A stretch of 64,000 nucleotides of DNA from UBA7672 sp031419455 (GCA_031419455.1 JANOKS010000176.1:1-64000); one strand, 5' to 3'; numbered from the stretch's first letter, positions 1-8,881 are shown. Translations and numbers: made by a program. The notes: generated from the letters alone by a model not told the origin.

Positions 1-78
1 TCACAAGAAGTCCTCCCTCGGCGAAGCCGGGGGAGGTGGCCCGAAGGGCCGGAGGGGGCCGGCTGCGAAGCGGACGGA
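1..78. repeat. REP-like palindromic element, family A, single arm
   Basis: A GAAGTCCTCCCT start (position 7) is followed by GGGGGAGGTGG, a small CCCGAAGGGCC palindrome and GGAGGGGGC. The same arm recurs at 44454-44533, 55324-55410 and 63486-63566. The left side may be cut by the window edge. It is non-coding and lies upstream of the fliQ promoter region. Confidence 0.8.
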
Positions 79-163
79 TTGCAGCGGTAACGCGCCGCAG
101 AGTGCAAGAACTCAGCGAAAACGCAGCGCAAACCTGAGATCGGCAGGTTTTGCCTACCCTTTC

Positions 164-189
164 TTAACTACTCCTTTGCGAGGGTTAAC
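164..189 (+). promoter_or_regulatory. Possible CtrA-type half-sites upstream of fliQ
   Basis: Two TTAAC direct repeats at 164-168 and 185-189 start 21 bp apart, about two helical turns, and lie 35-60 bp before the fliQ start. CtrA boxes in Caulobacter are TTAA-N7-TTAA, and its fliQ promoter is a CtrA target. Here only half-sites are seen and the spacing is not canonical, so CtrA control is inferred from motif plus gene context. Confidence 0.35.
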
Positions 190-223
190 GGCCGCAAACC
201 ATAAACTGCGTTGGAGATCAGGC

Positions 224-487
224 ATGGATGGCCTGGAAGTTCTCGACTTTGGCCGCGACGCCCTCTGGACCACCGTCTGGATGTGCGCGCCCGCGATGAT
301 TGCGGGGCTGGTCGTGGGTCTGGTGATCGCCTTCTTCCAGGCGCTGACGCAGATCCAGGAGATGACGCTGGTGTTTGTGCCGAAGATCATCGCGATCTTT
401 GCAGCCCTGCTGATCTTTCTTCCGCTGATGGGCGGGTTGCTCGCCAATTTCGCCGACCAGGTCTTCACCCGTATCGCAGAATTCTAG
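224..487 (+). CDS. fliQ: Flagellar biosynthesis protein FliQ
   Basis: FliQ is one of the three inner-membrane proteins (FliPQR) forming the export gate of the flagellar type III secretion apparatus. The 87-residue product has the family length and two hydrophobic helices (about residues 13-35 and 47-72) around the conserved ALTQIQEMTL turn. The start is the ATG at 224, preceded by GGAG at 213-216; an upstream in-frame TTG at 176 would add 16 residues unlike the family. It heads a fliQ-fliR-flhB-cckA run. fliP is not in the window, as in Caulobacter, where fliQR is a separate operon. Confidence 0.95.
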   Translation: MDGLEVLDFGRDALWTTVWMCAPAMIAGLVVGLVIAFFQALTQIQEMTLVFVPKIIAIFAALLIFLPLMGGLLANFADQVFTRIAEF

Positions 488-501
488 GGAGCCAAGACGC
501 G

Positions 502-1257
502 TTGGACTGGCTGACCCAATACGCCTGGATCGGGATGCTGCTGTTTGCACGGCTCGGCGCCGTGCTGATGGTCGCGCCGGTGTGGGGCGAGCAGGCGATG
601 CCGCCGATGATGCGGTTGGGGATGGCGCTCCTGGTGACGGCTACCCTCGCTCCGGCGCTGGCGGGCAGCGCGCCGCGGCCGCCGGCGGACATCATCATGG
701 CGATCCCGCTGATCATCTTCGAGGTCATCATCGGGCTGATCCTTGGGCTGGGCGCGCGGTTGATGATGAGCGCGCTGCAGGTGGCGGGCGCGACGGCGGG
801 CCTCGCTTCGGGCCTCGGCTTTGCACAGCAGATCGATCCCATCGCCAGCCAGCCGGCGGCGATTTTCTCGGGCTTCTTTTCCTTGATGGGCCTGCTGCTG
901 ATCATGTCGGCGGGGCTGCATCGCGTGATGCTCGAGGCGGCCGCTGACAGCTACCAGATATTTCCACCCGGCGCGTTTCCCCCCATCGGCGATGCGTCGA
1001 GCTTCATGATCGATGCGGTATCGAACTCCTTCCGGCTCGGCATCCAGATTGCGGCGCCGGTGCTGATCTTCTCGCTGATCTTCAACATCGCGCTGGGTCT
1101 GGTCTCGCGTCTCATCCCGCAGGTGCAGGTGTTCATGACGGCGATGCCGCTGTCGATCATCCTCAGCCTTGCGGTGATCGCGCTGGGGCTGGGCGGCGGA
1201 CTGATGATCTGGCTCGACGCGATGGAGACGCAGATGCGCGTCTTCACGGTGCGATAG
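502..1257 (+). CDS. fliR: Flagellar biosynthesis protein FliR
   Basis: FliR is a polytopic inner-membrane protein that completes the FliPQR export gate. The open frame extends left through fliQ in another frame, but homology (WLTQYAWIGMLLFARLGAVL) begins only after fliQ ends. The best start is therefore the TTG at 502, 14 bases after the fliQ stop and with AGGGA at 486-490 as Shine-Dalgarno. That gives 251 residues, normal for FliR, with about six membrane segments. It is followed after 9 bases by flhB. The start codon is the only real uncertainty. Confidence 0.93.
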   Translation: MDWLTQYAWIGMLLFARLGAVLMVAPVWGEQAMPPMMRLGMALLVTATLAPALAGSAPRPPADIIMAIPLIIFEVIIGLILGLGARLMMSALQVAGATAGLASGLGFAQQIDPIASQPAAIFSGFFSLMGLLLIMSAGLHRVMLEAAADSYQIFPPGAFPPIGDASSFMIDAVSNSFRLGIQIAAPVLIFSLIFNIALGLVSRLIPQVQVFMTAMPLSIILSLAVIALGLGGGLMIWLDAMETQMRVFTVR

Positions 1258-1266
1258 GGGCGCGCC

Positions 1267-2337
1267 ATGGCAGAGGAGCAGGACGACAGCCAGAAGACAG
1301 AAGAGCCGACACAGAAGCGCCTCGAGGAAGCGCGCAAGAAAGGCGACATCGCAAAGAGCCTCGATGTCCCGATCTGGTTCCTGTTTCTTGCGACGGCGGG
1401 GATCATGGCGGCGGCGGGTCCGCTCGCGGCCATGATCGCCGATCCGCTGGTGCGGATCATGGACCATCCGCACGCATTCAAACTGACGGACGGCGGCGCG
1501 CAGCAACTGATGGGCAGCCTGCTGCTGTCGCTGGCCATGCCGCTGGGCATCATCTTCGCGGTGATCGCGGTGGCGAGCGTGCTGGGCCATGTGATCCAGC
1601 ACCGGCCGCTGTGGACCGGGGAGAAGATGAAGCCTGATCTTGCCAAGCTGTCGCCGCTGAAGGGGCTGCAGCGCATGTTCGGCATGCAAGGCTGGATGAA
1701 CCTGCTCAAGTCGTTCCTGAAGATGGGGGCGATCACGGGGGCCATGATCTACGCCGTCTGGCCCGAAGCGACGGCGATTTCGGAGTCTGGGAGGCTGGAG
1801 CCCGAAGGCCTGCTGCTGATGACGCAGGTGATCGCCGGGCGGTTGCTGCTGGCGGCGATCGTGGTCATCGGCGTGATCGCGGCGATGGACTACACCTACC
1901 AGCGCTTCAGCTTCATGAAACGCATGCGCATGTCGCGCAGGGATATTCGCGACGAGGTCAAGCAGCAGGAAGGCGATCCCCACATTCGCGCGCGCCTGCG
2001 CCAGATCCGCCTCGAACGCTCGCGCAAGCGCATGATGCAGAATGTGCAGAAGTCGAGCGTCGTGATCACCAACCCGACGCACTACTCGGTCGCATTGCGC
2101 TACGACCCCGAAGTTGATGCGGCGCCGGTCTGCATGGCCAAGGGGGCAGACGAGGTGGCGCTCCGCATCCGCGAGAAGGCGAAGGAACACGGCATCCCGA
2201 TCGTCGAGAACGTGGCGCTTGCGCGCGCGCTGTTCGCGACCGTCGAGATCGAGGAAACCGTGCCGCGCGAGCATTTCGAGGCGGTGGCCAAGGTGATCGG
2301 CTTTGTTCTGAACACGGCGAAGGGGAGGAAGCGCTGA
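1267..2337 (+). CDS. flhB: Flagellar biosynthesis protein FlhB (export substrate-specificity switch)
   Basis: FlhB is the membrane protein that switches the flagellar export machine from rod/hook to filament substrates after cleaving itself. The 356-residue product begins with the charged EEPTQKRLEEARKKGDIAKS region typical of the family, has four membrane segments in the first 210 residues, and carries the autocleavage motif N269-P270-T271-H272 followed by a cytoplasmic domain. Cleavage between N269 and P270 is established for the family. It is the third gene of the fliQRflhB operon; cckA follows after a 180-bp gap. Confidence 0.96.
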   Translation: MAEEQDDSQKTEEPTQKRLEEARKKGDIAKSLDVPIWFLFLATAGIMAAAGPLAAMIADPLVRIMDHPHAFKLTDGGAQQLMGSLLLSLAMPLGIIFAVIAVASVLGHVIQHRPLWTGEKMKPDLAKLSPLKGLQRMFGMQGWMNLLKSFLKMGAITGAMIYAVWPEATAISESGRLEPEGLLLMTQVIAGRLLLAAIVVIGVIAAMDYTYQRFSFMKRMRMSRRDIRDEVKQQEGDPHIRARLRQIRLERSRKRMMQNVQKSSVVITNPTHYSVALRYDPEVDAAPVCMAKGADEVALRIREKAKEHGIPIVENVALARALFATVEIEETVPREHFEAVAKVIGFVLNTAKGRKR

Positions 2338-2374
2338 TGGCGGCTTTCGCTTATCCCAGTCCCGACCTTGTTTT

Positions 2375-2443
2375 GACTCGCGAATTTCCAGTTGCCCGTG
2401 GGTGGTCAAAACGCCAGATTCACGAGCAGACTCAAATCATTAA
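2375..2443 (+). promoter_or_regulatory. GANTC cluster in the flhB-cckA gap
   Basis: Three GANTC sites (2375-2379, 2417-2421, 2429-2433) fall within 59 bp of the cckA upstream region, next to an AT-rich ATTAATTT stretch (2439-2446). GANTC is the CcrM methylation target in alphaproteobacteria and helps recruit GcrA at cell-cycle promoters. A methylation-sensitive cckA promoter inside the flagellar operon is inferred. Confidence 0.4.
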
Positions 2444-2517
2444 TTTGCCTGAGGCTCATAGCCCCAAGGGCTTCCAACCATATCCCGACTGCCCGACCGA
2501 GAAACGGAATTCCGCCC

Positions 2518-5109
2518 ATGGCTGATGCGAACGAACCGCTCGCTTACGAAACCATCGAGACGCCCGCGCCGGCGCCAGCCAAGGGGTTCGACTGGATCCA
2601 GCTCGGCTTCTGGTTGGCGCTGGTCATCGCGGGCGGGGCTGCGGGCATGGCGCTCACGTGGAGCGATGCGGTCGGGCCCTCGGGCGCCGTGCTGGTCATC
2701 GCGCTGGCGGCCATGGCGCTGGTGCTGGTGTTGTGGGCCGTGCGCGGCGCCGGGCGGAAGCTGGGCGTGTTTCCCGAGCGCGGCGCGGCCGAGGCGGCGG
2801 CGCAAGCCACCAAGCGGCACGTCTGGCTGGAAGCGCTGAGCGAGCCTGCGCTGATCTCGGACAGGGGCGGGGCAAGCGTTGCCGCCAACCAGGCCTATCA
2901 GGAACTGGCGCAGCTGGCGCACGAAGTCGGCGACAGTGCGCATGCGCCGTCCGTGGACCGCCTGTTCTCGTCCAACCCCGGCATGGCTGCGCCGATCTAT
3001 CGCCTGTCGAAGGCCGCCAAGACGGGCATCGCGCGCACCGAGCTTCTGCCGGCGCTGCTGTTTGGCGACAGCCTGACGGCGACTCAGTTCGAGGCGAGCG
3101 TCGCGCCGCTGGGCAAGACGCGGTCGCTGTGGCGGCTGCGCAAGGTCGAGGCTGGAGCGGCGGCGGGCGGATCCGTGGATGCGCGCGCGCTGTATGTCGA
3201 AGATGCGCCGGTGGGCTTCTTCTCAGCGCGCCGCGACAACCGCGTCGTCTACATCAACCAGACGCTGCGGCAGATGCTGGGCCTGCCCGATGGCGAGCAT
3301 GCGCTGCGGCTGGAAGACATCATGCGGCCCGAAGGCCTCAAGCTGGTGAAGCGCGAAGTGCGCGGCCAGTCCAGCCAGCGCGCCGAGATCATCCTGCGCG
3401 CCCGCGACGGCGTGGAGACGCCGGCGACCCTGATCACCACATGGGCGGGCAAGGGCAGCGATGCGCTGACCCGATCGATCGTCTATGTGGCGAACGCGTC
3501 GGAACAGAACGTGCGGCGCACGGGGGCGGCGTCTTCTTCTGGTACGGCCAGCGCGGAAGCGCGCGTGGCGGCCAGCCGCATCGACGACACGATGTTCACC
3601 GATGCGCCGCTGGGCATCGTGCGCCTCGATGGCGAGGGTGTCGAAAGCGCGGTCATGCTGGATGCGAACCGCGCGCTTGTCGAGATGACCGGCGGCCAGG
3701 CGCAGCCGGGCACGCGCTTTGCCGATCTCTTTGTGGCCGAGCAGGGCGCGGCAGCACTGGCGGACGAACTGTCCAAAGCGCTGGACGGCGCGCGCACGTT
3801 CAAGCTGGCGGGGAGCAAAGACCGCTCAGCCGATGTCTTCGTGATGCTCGACCGGCAGGGCAGGCCCGCGGCGGCGTATGTGATCGACACGACGGAGAAG
3901 CGCGATCTCGAAAAGCGCCTCGCGCAGGGCGAGAAGCTGCAGGCGCTGGGCAACATGGCGGGGGGGCTGGCGCACGAGTTCAACAACATGCTGCTGGGCA
4001 TCATCCTCAATGTGAACAAGCTGGAGATTCGCCATCCCCCGGGCGATCCCACCTTCTACGAGCTGAAGTCGATCAACGAATTTGCTGCGCGCGGGTCGCA
4101 ACTGATCCGGACGATGCTGGCCTTCACGCGCCAGCAGACCTTCGTTCCGGAAGTCTTCGATGTCACCGACGCGCTGTCCGACTACTACACGCTGCTGCGC
4201 GACATCATCGACGAGCGCATCAAGCTCGACATCGTCCATGGCCGCGACCTGCCGCGGGTCCGGGCCGACAAGGGCCAGCTAGAGACGGTGGTTACCAATC
4301 TCTGCACCAATGCGCGTGACGCCATGGTCGAGAAAAGCGGCGGCGGACGCCTGCTGATCCGCACCTCGCGATCGGATGCGGCGGCCGCGCGCAAGGACGG
4401 GTTCATCCACGTCACCGATGGCGACTACGCACTGATCGAAGTCGTTGACGATGGCGGCGGCATTCCGCCGGAAATCCTCGAGAAGATCTTCGAGCCATTC
4501 TTCACGACCAAGGCCGAGGGCAAGGGCACGGGCCTGGGTCTTGCGACCTGCTATGGCATCGTGAAGCAGCTTGGCGGTTTCATCTATCCGGTCTCGAAGG
4601 TTGGCCGCGGCACGACGTTCAAGATCTTCCTGCCGGCCTGGACGGGCGTGGTCGAGGAAGCGCCGGTCGAATCCATGCTGGATGCGCCGATGGCGGAGCC
4701 TGCGCAGTCGCCCCGCCATAGCGGCGATCTCGCGGGCCGCGGCAGCATCCTGCTAGTGGAGGACGAGGACGGCGTGCGCGGCATCGCGGCGCAGCTGCTG
4801 CAGTCGTTCGGCTATCAGGTCGTCGAGGCGTGCGATGGCGAGCAGGCGCTCGAAATCATCAAGCAGCGGGCCGGAACGATCGACCTACTCATCTCCGATG
4901 TGGTCATGCCGGGCATGGATGGACCCGCCCTTCTGCGGGAGGCGCGGCCGTGGCTGACCAAGACACGGGTGATGTTCATCTCCGGATACGCCGAGCGCGA
5001 TCTCGCCAAGACGCTTGAGGACGATCGCGCGATCTCCTTCCTGCCGAAACCGTTCACGCTGAAGCAGTTGGCGGAGCGGGTGAAGGCGGAGCTCAAGGAC
5101 GCTGCGTGA
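2518..5109 (+). CDS. cckA: Cell-cycle hybrid histidine kinase CckA
   Basis: CckA starts the phosphorelay through ChpT to the master regulator CtrA; it acts as kinase or phosphatase at the poles. The 863-residue product has two membrane helices (about 25-47 and 54-77) and three PAS-like segments (about 100-210, 224-340, 354-470). The DHp helix carries H486 in GGLAHEFNN. The ATPase domain has N594/N598, D644-G-G-G and G670-T-G-L-G, and the C-terminal receiver domain has D794 (LISDVVMPGMDG) and K844. The ATG at 2518 was chosen because the protein then begins MADANEPL just before the first helix; the frame is open upstream to 2392. It is longer than Caulobacter CckA (about 690 residues), mainly in the sensory part. 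flhB-cckA adjacency is also found in Caulobacter. Confidence 0.93.
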   Translation: MADANEPLAYETIETPAPAPAKGFDWIQLGFWLALVIAGGAAGMALTWSDAVGPSGAVLVIALAAMALVLVLWAVRGAGRKLGVFPERGAAEAAAQATKRHVWLEALSEPALISDRGGASVAANQAYQELAQLAHEVGDSAHAPSVDRLFSSNPGMAAPIYRLSKAAKTGIARTELLPALLFGDSLTATQFEASVAPLGKTRSLWRLRKVEAGAAAGGSVDARALYVEDAPVGFFSARRDNRVVYINQTLRQMLGLPDGEHALRLEDIMRPEGLKLVKREVRGQSSQRAEIILRARDGVETPATLITTWAGKGSDALTRSIVYVANASEQNVRRTGAASSSGTASAEARVAASRIDDTMFTDAPLGIVRLDGEGVESAVMLDANRALVEMTGGQAQPGTRFADLFVAEQGAAALADELSKALDGARTFKLAGSKDRSADVFVMLDRQGRPAAAYVIDTTEKRDLEKRLAQGEKLQALGNMAGGLAHEFNNMLLGIILNVNKLEIRHPPGDPTFYELKSINEFAARGSQLIRTMLAFTRQQTFVPEVFDVTDALSDYYTLLRDIIDERIKLDIVHGRDLPRVRADKGQLETVVTNLCTNARDAMVEKSGGGRLLIRTSRSDAAAARKDGFIHVTDGDYALIEVVDDGGGIPPEILEKIFEPFFTTKAEGKGTGLGLATCYGIVKQLGGFIYPVSKVGRGTTFKIFLPAWTGVVEEAPVESMLDAPMAEPAQSPRHSGDLAGRGSILLVEDEDGVRGIAAQLLQSFGYQVVEACDGEQALEIIKQRAGTIDLLISDVVMPGMDGPALLREARPWLTKTRVMFISGYAERDLAKTLEDDRAISFLPKPFTLKQLAERVKAELKDAA

Positions 5110-5136
5110 TCAGAGGCTGGCGCTTGGCCGCGCGCG

Positions 5137-7623
5137 TCAGCCGCGCAGGCTGGCGCCGGTTGCTTTCGCGACAGCCTTCACGATGGATTGGGAGATGACG
5201 TCGATCTCCTCGTCCTTCATGGCCGATCCGCGTGGCTGGAGCGTGATCTCGACCGCCACGGATTTGCGGCCTTCGCCGATGCTGGCGCCGCGATAGACGT
5301 CGAAGACGCGGGCGGCGGTGATCAGCTTGGGATCGGCCTTGAGGGCGGCGCGCGCGATGTCGGCGGCGGCGACTTTCTCATCGACCACGAAGGCGAAGTC
5401 GCGGCGCACCGGCGTCTGGTCGGCCTTGTCGAGGACGGCGCGGGTCTTGGTCGGTTTGGCTTTGGCAACAGGCAGGGCATCGAGCGACAGTTCGATCGCG
5501 ATGACCGGACCATCGACGCGGAGCTGCTTCAGGAAGCCGGGGTGAAGTTCGCCGAACGTGGCGATCACCTGTTTCGGGCCAAGGCGCAGCGTGCCGGCGC
5601 GGCCGGGGTGCCAGTAGGGCGCATCGGTCGCGCCGATCTGGAATTTCTCCGGCGACTGGTCGAGCGACTGCAGCAGCGCGAAGAGATCGGCCTTGGCGGA
5701 GAAGGCGGTGTAGGGCGCTGGCTGGCCCTGCCAGTCGCGCGCCTTGGCCGCTTTCACCACGGCGGCGACGTGCATGCGCTGGTCGGTCGGCTTGTCGCCC
5801 GGATAGACGGGGCCGGCCTCGAACAGGCGGACATCATCTGCGCCATGGTCGGCATTGCGCTGGGCGCCCTGCGCGAGGTTGGCCAGCATGGAGGGGCGCA
5901 TGTAGTCGAGATCGGACGCGATCGGATTGTCGATGGTGAGCGCGTCAGCCAGGTTGTTGGCGCCGCCGATCATCAGGGCGGCTTTCTCATGATGCATGAA
6001 GGACCAGGTGACGGTCTCGAGGAAGCCGCGCGCGGCGAGAACGCGGCGCGCGGTGCGCACGCGGTTCTGCATCGGCGTCACCACCACGCCGAGGGTGGCG
6101 GGCGCCGGGAGTTTCTCGTCGGGCAGCTTGTCGTAGCCTTCGATGCGGATCAGTTCCTCGACGATGTCGGCCGAGCCTTCGACGTCAGGGCGCCAGGAGG
6201 GGACTTTCACTGTCCATGTCTTGCCGTCTGAATGGCCGGGCGCCTCAAAACCGAGCGCGTGAAGGATGTCCGTCATGCGCTTGTGCGACATGTCGAGGCC
6301 GGTGAGTCGCTTCATGTCGCGCAGGTGGAAGACGACAGGGGCGGGGTCGTCCGGAGCCTTGCCGGCGACGATGACGTCGGAAGCTTCGCCGCCGCAGGTT
6401 TCGAGAATGAGGCGCGTCGCGCGTTCAATTCCATCGACGCACGACTGCGGATCGACGCCGCGCTCGAAGCGGAAGCGGGCGTCGGAGAGGATGCCGGTGG
6501 CCCGGCCGGTGCGCGCCGTTCGGTTGGGATCGAACCAGGCGCTTTCGATGAAGACGTCAGTGGTGTCGATCGAGCAGCCCGTGCTTTCGCCACCCATCAC
6601 ACCGCCGAGGCCGATGGCGCCGCTGTCATCGGCGATGACGCACATGTCGGCGAGGTTCGAGTAGGTCTTGCCGTCGAGCGCCGCGAATGAGTCTTCGGCT
6701 GTGCCGAGGCGGGCGCGGATATCGCCCTTCAGTTTGGCGGCGTCGTAGACATGGAGCGGACGGCAGCGGTCGATCGAGATGTAGTTGGTGACGTCGACGA
6801 GCATGTTCTTCGGATTGATGCCGATCGCTTTGAGCCGCTTCTGCATCCAGTCCGGTGATGGTTTGTTCTTCACGCCGCGGATGAGGCGACCTGCAAAGAC
6901 CGGACAGGCGTCGGGCGCTTCGATGCGGACCTTCACCGGGCTTGGGAATGTGCCCGGTACGGGCTCGACCTTTGGCAGCTTGAACGGGCCGAGACCTTTC
7001 GCAGACAGATCGCGCGCGATGCCGGTGACGCCGAGCCAGTCGGGGCGGTTGGGCGTCACTTCGAAATCGATCACCGTGTCGAGCGAAAGCGCGTCGGCGA
7101 CGGGTGAGCCGACTTGTCGGTCGTCGGGGAGTTCGATGATGCCGCCGTCGGCGATGGCCTGCTCTTCGGAAATGCCGAGCGCTTCGGCGCGGAATTTCCA
7201 GTCGTCGAAGCGGGCGAGGCGCAGGCGGAAGGGATCTTCGTCGGTGACCATCTCCGAGCCAGAACAAAGCATGCCGTTGGAGACGACGCCGCGCACAGGC
7301 TTGGGGACCAGCGTGATGCCGGAGCCGGGGATGAAGGCGCCGATGGGCGCGTAGGCGGTGACGAGGCCGGGGCGGGCGTTGAGGCCGCCGCAGACGATCT
7401 CGAGTCTGCCGTCGACGGTATCGACCTGGCAGACCTGCAGCTTGTCGGCGTTCGGGTGCTGCGCGGCGGAGACGATGCGGCAGACGGTGAACTGTTTCAG
7501 GGCTTCGCGCGGATCATGCGCCTCCTCGACTTCGAGGCCGGCCATGGTCATGGCATCGAGGATCGCCGGGAGATCGACGTTCGTATCGAGATAGTCCTTC
7601 AGCCAGGGGAGGGTGAATTTCAT
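5137..7623 (-). CDS. pheT: Phenylalanine-tRNA ligase beta subunit
   Basis: This is the large subunit of the alpha2-beta2 phenylalanyl-tRNA synthetase, which charges tRNA-Phe in the cytoplasm. The 828-residue product starts MKFTLPWLKDYLDTN and has the EMAP-II-like tRNA-binding domain (about 40-150), the B3/B4 editing domain (about 210-390), the B5 domain (about 405-470), a core catalytic-like fold and the C-terminal FDX-ACB anticodon-binding domain (about 730-828). It follows pheS on the minus strand after a 175-bp gap holding a large inverted repeat. Its stop converges with the cckA stop 27 bases away. Confidence 0.97.
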   Translation of the reverse strand: MKFTLPWLKDYLDTNVDLPAILDAMTMAGLEVEEAHDPREALKQFTVCRIVSAAQHPNADKLQVCQVDTVDGRLEIVCGGLNARPGLVTAYAPIGAFIPGSGITLVPKPVRGVVSNGMLCSGSEMVTDEDPFRLRLARFDDWKFRAEALGISEEQAIADGGIIELPDDRQVGSPVADALSLDTVIDFEVTPNRPDWLGVTGIARDLSAKGLGPFKLPKVEPVPGTFPSPVKVRIEAPDACPVFAGRLIRGVKNKPSPDWMQKRLKAIGINPKNMLVDVTNYISIDRCRPLHVYDAAKLKGDIRARLGTAEDSFAALDGKTYSNLADMCVIADDSGAIGLGGVMGGESTGCSIDTTDVFIESAWFDPNRTARTGRATGILSDARFRFERGVDPQSCVDGIERATRLILETCGGEASDVIVAGKAPDDPAPVVFHLRDMKRLTGLDMSHKRMTDILHALGFEAPGHSDGKTWTVKVPSWRPDVEGSADIVEELIRIEGYDKLPDEKLPAPATLGVVVTPMQNRVRTARRVLAARGFLETVTWSFMHHEKAALMIGGANNLADALTIDNPIASDLDYMRPSMLANLAQGAQRNADHGADDVRLFEAGPVYPGDKPTDQRMHVAAVVKAAKARDWQGQPAPYTAFSAKADLFALLQSLDQSPEKFQIGATDAPYWHPGRAGTLRLGPKQVIATFGELHPGFLKQLRVDGPVIAIELSLDALPVAKAKPTKTRAVLDKADQTPVRRDFAFVVDEKVAAADIARAALKADPKLITAARVFDVYRGASIGEGRKSVAVEITLQPRGSAMKDEEIDVISQSIVKAVAKATGASLRG

Positions 7624-7650
7624 TGGCGTGTCTCTGGCTGTTGTGCGCGG

Positions 7651-7785
7651 GGAGAGAGACCCCCTCCTGTCCTCCCCCTTTCAGGGGGAGGGACCTTGTT
7701 GAACCACCGCTCTTCGACGGCAGACAGGCTTGCGCCACAGGGTTCCTCCCCCTGAAAGGGGGAGGACAGGAGGGGGTCTCTCTCC
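7651..7785. repeat. 45-bp-arm inverted repeat between pheS and pheT
   Basis: The left arm 7651-7695 and right arm 7741-7785 are reverse complements at 44 of 45 positions and enclose a 45-base loop. Each arm holds its own small palindrome (CCCCCTTTCAGGGGG), so hairpins nest within a hairpin. It fills most of the pheS-pheT gap and must be transcribed with the operon. The nested palindrome layout resembles mobile REP/MITE-like elements. Confidence 0.9.
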
Positions 7786-7798
7786 GCGTGCCGGTCTC

Positions 7799-8881
7799 TC
7801 ACGACAATCCCCCCGTCACCGTCGGCAGCAGCCAGGGCTTGAAGCCGTAGTGCTTGATCCATTCGACGTCGGCTTCGAAATAGGGGCGCAGGTCGGGCAT
7901 GCCGTATTTCAGCATGGCGAGGCGATCGACGCCCAGGCCAAATGCGAAGCCCTGGTACTTCTCCGGGTCGATGCCACATGAGCGGAGCACGTTGGGGTGC
8001 ACCATTCCGCAGCCTAGGATTTCGAGCCAATCATCGCCCTGGCCGATCTTGATCTCGCCGCCGGAGCGATCGCAGCGGATGTCCATCTCCGCGCTCGGTT
8101 CGGTGAACGGGAAGAAGTGCGGGCGGAAGCGTGATTGCGTGGTCGGAACCTCAAAGAAGCGCGAGAAGGCTTCGGTGAGGCAGGCCTTGAGGTGGCCCAT
8201 ATGCACCGTCTCGTCGACCACGAGGCCTTCGATCTGGTGGAACATCGGCGTGTGCGTCGCGTCCCAATCCTTGCGATAGACGCGGCCGGGCGCGATCACG
8301 CGGATCGGCGGTTTTGAATTCAGCATGGCGCGCACCTGGATGGGTGAGGTGTGCGTGCGCAGAAGCTTGCGGCTGCCATCGGCCGCCGGCTTCATGAAGA
8401 AGGTGTCGTGCATTTCTCTTGCGGGGTGACCAGCAGGGAAATTGAGTGCGGTGAAGTTATGAAAATCGTCCTCGATGTCCGGGCCTTCGGCGACGGCGAA
8501 GCCCATGTCGGCGAAGATGGCGGCGAGTTCCTCGAACACCTGCATGACCGGATGCAGCGCGCCCACCGGCTCGAAGCGCGGGGGCAGGGTGAGGTCTTCG
8601 CGTTCGGCTTCGAGGCGCTTGTTCAGTGCGGCCATTTCGAGATCGGCCTTGCGCGCATTGATCGTTGCGGTGAGCAGGTCCTTGAGGCCGTTGAGCGCGG
8701 GCCCTGCAACCTGCCGCTGCTCCGGGCTCATCCCACCAAGTTCGCGCATCAGAAGCGAGACGCGGCCCTTCTTGCCAAGCTCGGCGACGCGGATCGCTTC
8801 GAGCGCTGCTTCATCGGAAGCAGCGGCAATCGCCTTTCCGGCGTCGGCCTCGATCTCGGCAACCTGTTGTTCGATAGCCAT
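7799..8881 (-). CDS. pheS: Phenylalanine-tRNA ligase alpha subunit
   Basis: This is the catalytic subunit of phenylalanyl-tRNA synthetase. The 360-residue product has an N-terminal coiled-coil (about 1-90) for tRNA contact and a class II synthetase core. Motif 2 is around FHQIEGLVVDE; motif 3 is FGLGVDRLAMLKYGMPDLR. The ATG at 8881 gives the family N-terminus (MAIEQQVAEIEADAGKAI); the upstream in-frame extension to 8932 is not conserved-looking. It lies between rplT and pheT in the standard alphaproteobacterial order, all on the minus strand. Confidence 0.96.
   Translation of the reverse strand: MAIEQQVAEIEADAGKAIAAASDEAALEAIRVAELGKKGRVSLLMRELGGMSPEQRQVAGPALNGLKDLLTATINARKADLEMAALNKRLEAEREDLTLPPRFEPVGALHPVMQVFEELAAIFADMGFAVAEGPDIEDDFHNFTALNFPAGHPAREMHDTFFMKPAADGSRKLLRTHTSPIQVRAMLNSKPPIRVIAPGRVYRKDWDATHTPMFHQIEGLVVDETVHMGHLKACLTEAFSRFFEVPTTQSRFRPHFFPFTEPSAEMDIRCDRSGGEIKIGQGDDWLEILGCGMVHPNVLRSCGIDPEKYQGFAFGLGVDRLAMLKYGMPDLRPYFEADVEWIKHYGFKPWLLPTVTGGLS

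Noticed and set aside
164..199. A full CtrA box TTAA-N7-TTAA at fliQ
   Set aside because: Only half-sites match; seven bases after the second TTAA the sequence is AAAC, so the canonical box is not supported.
484..2409. 641-codon minus-strand ORF opposite fliR and flhB
   Set aside because: Composition is Arg/His-rich noise typical of antisense frames in GC-rich DNA, and both plus-strand genes are clear family members.
2658..4319. 553-codon plus-strand ORF inside cckA in another frame
   Set aside because: It lies wholly within cckA, is Arg/Gly/Ala-rich and shows no domain; a GC-driven shadow.
5188..6231. 347-codon plus-strand ORF opposite pheT
   Set aside because: Antisense to a highly conserved synthetase domain; no motif or signal.
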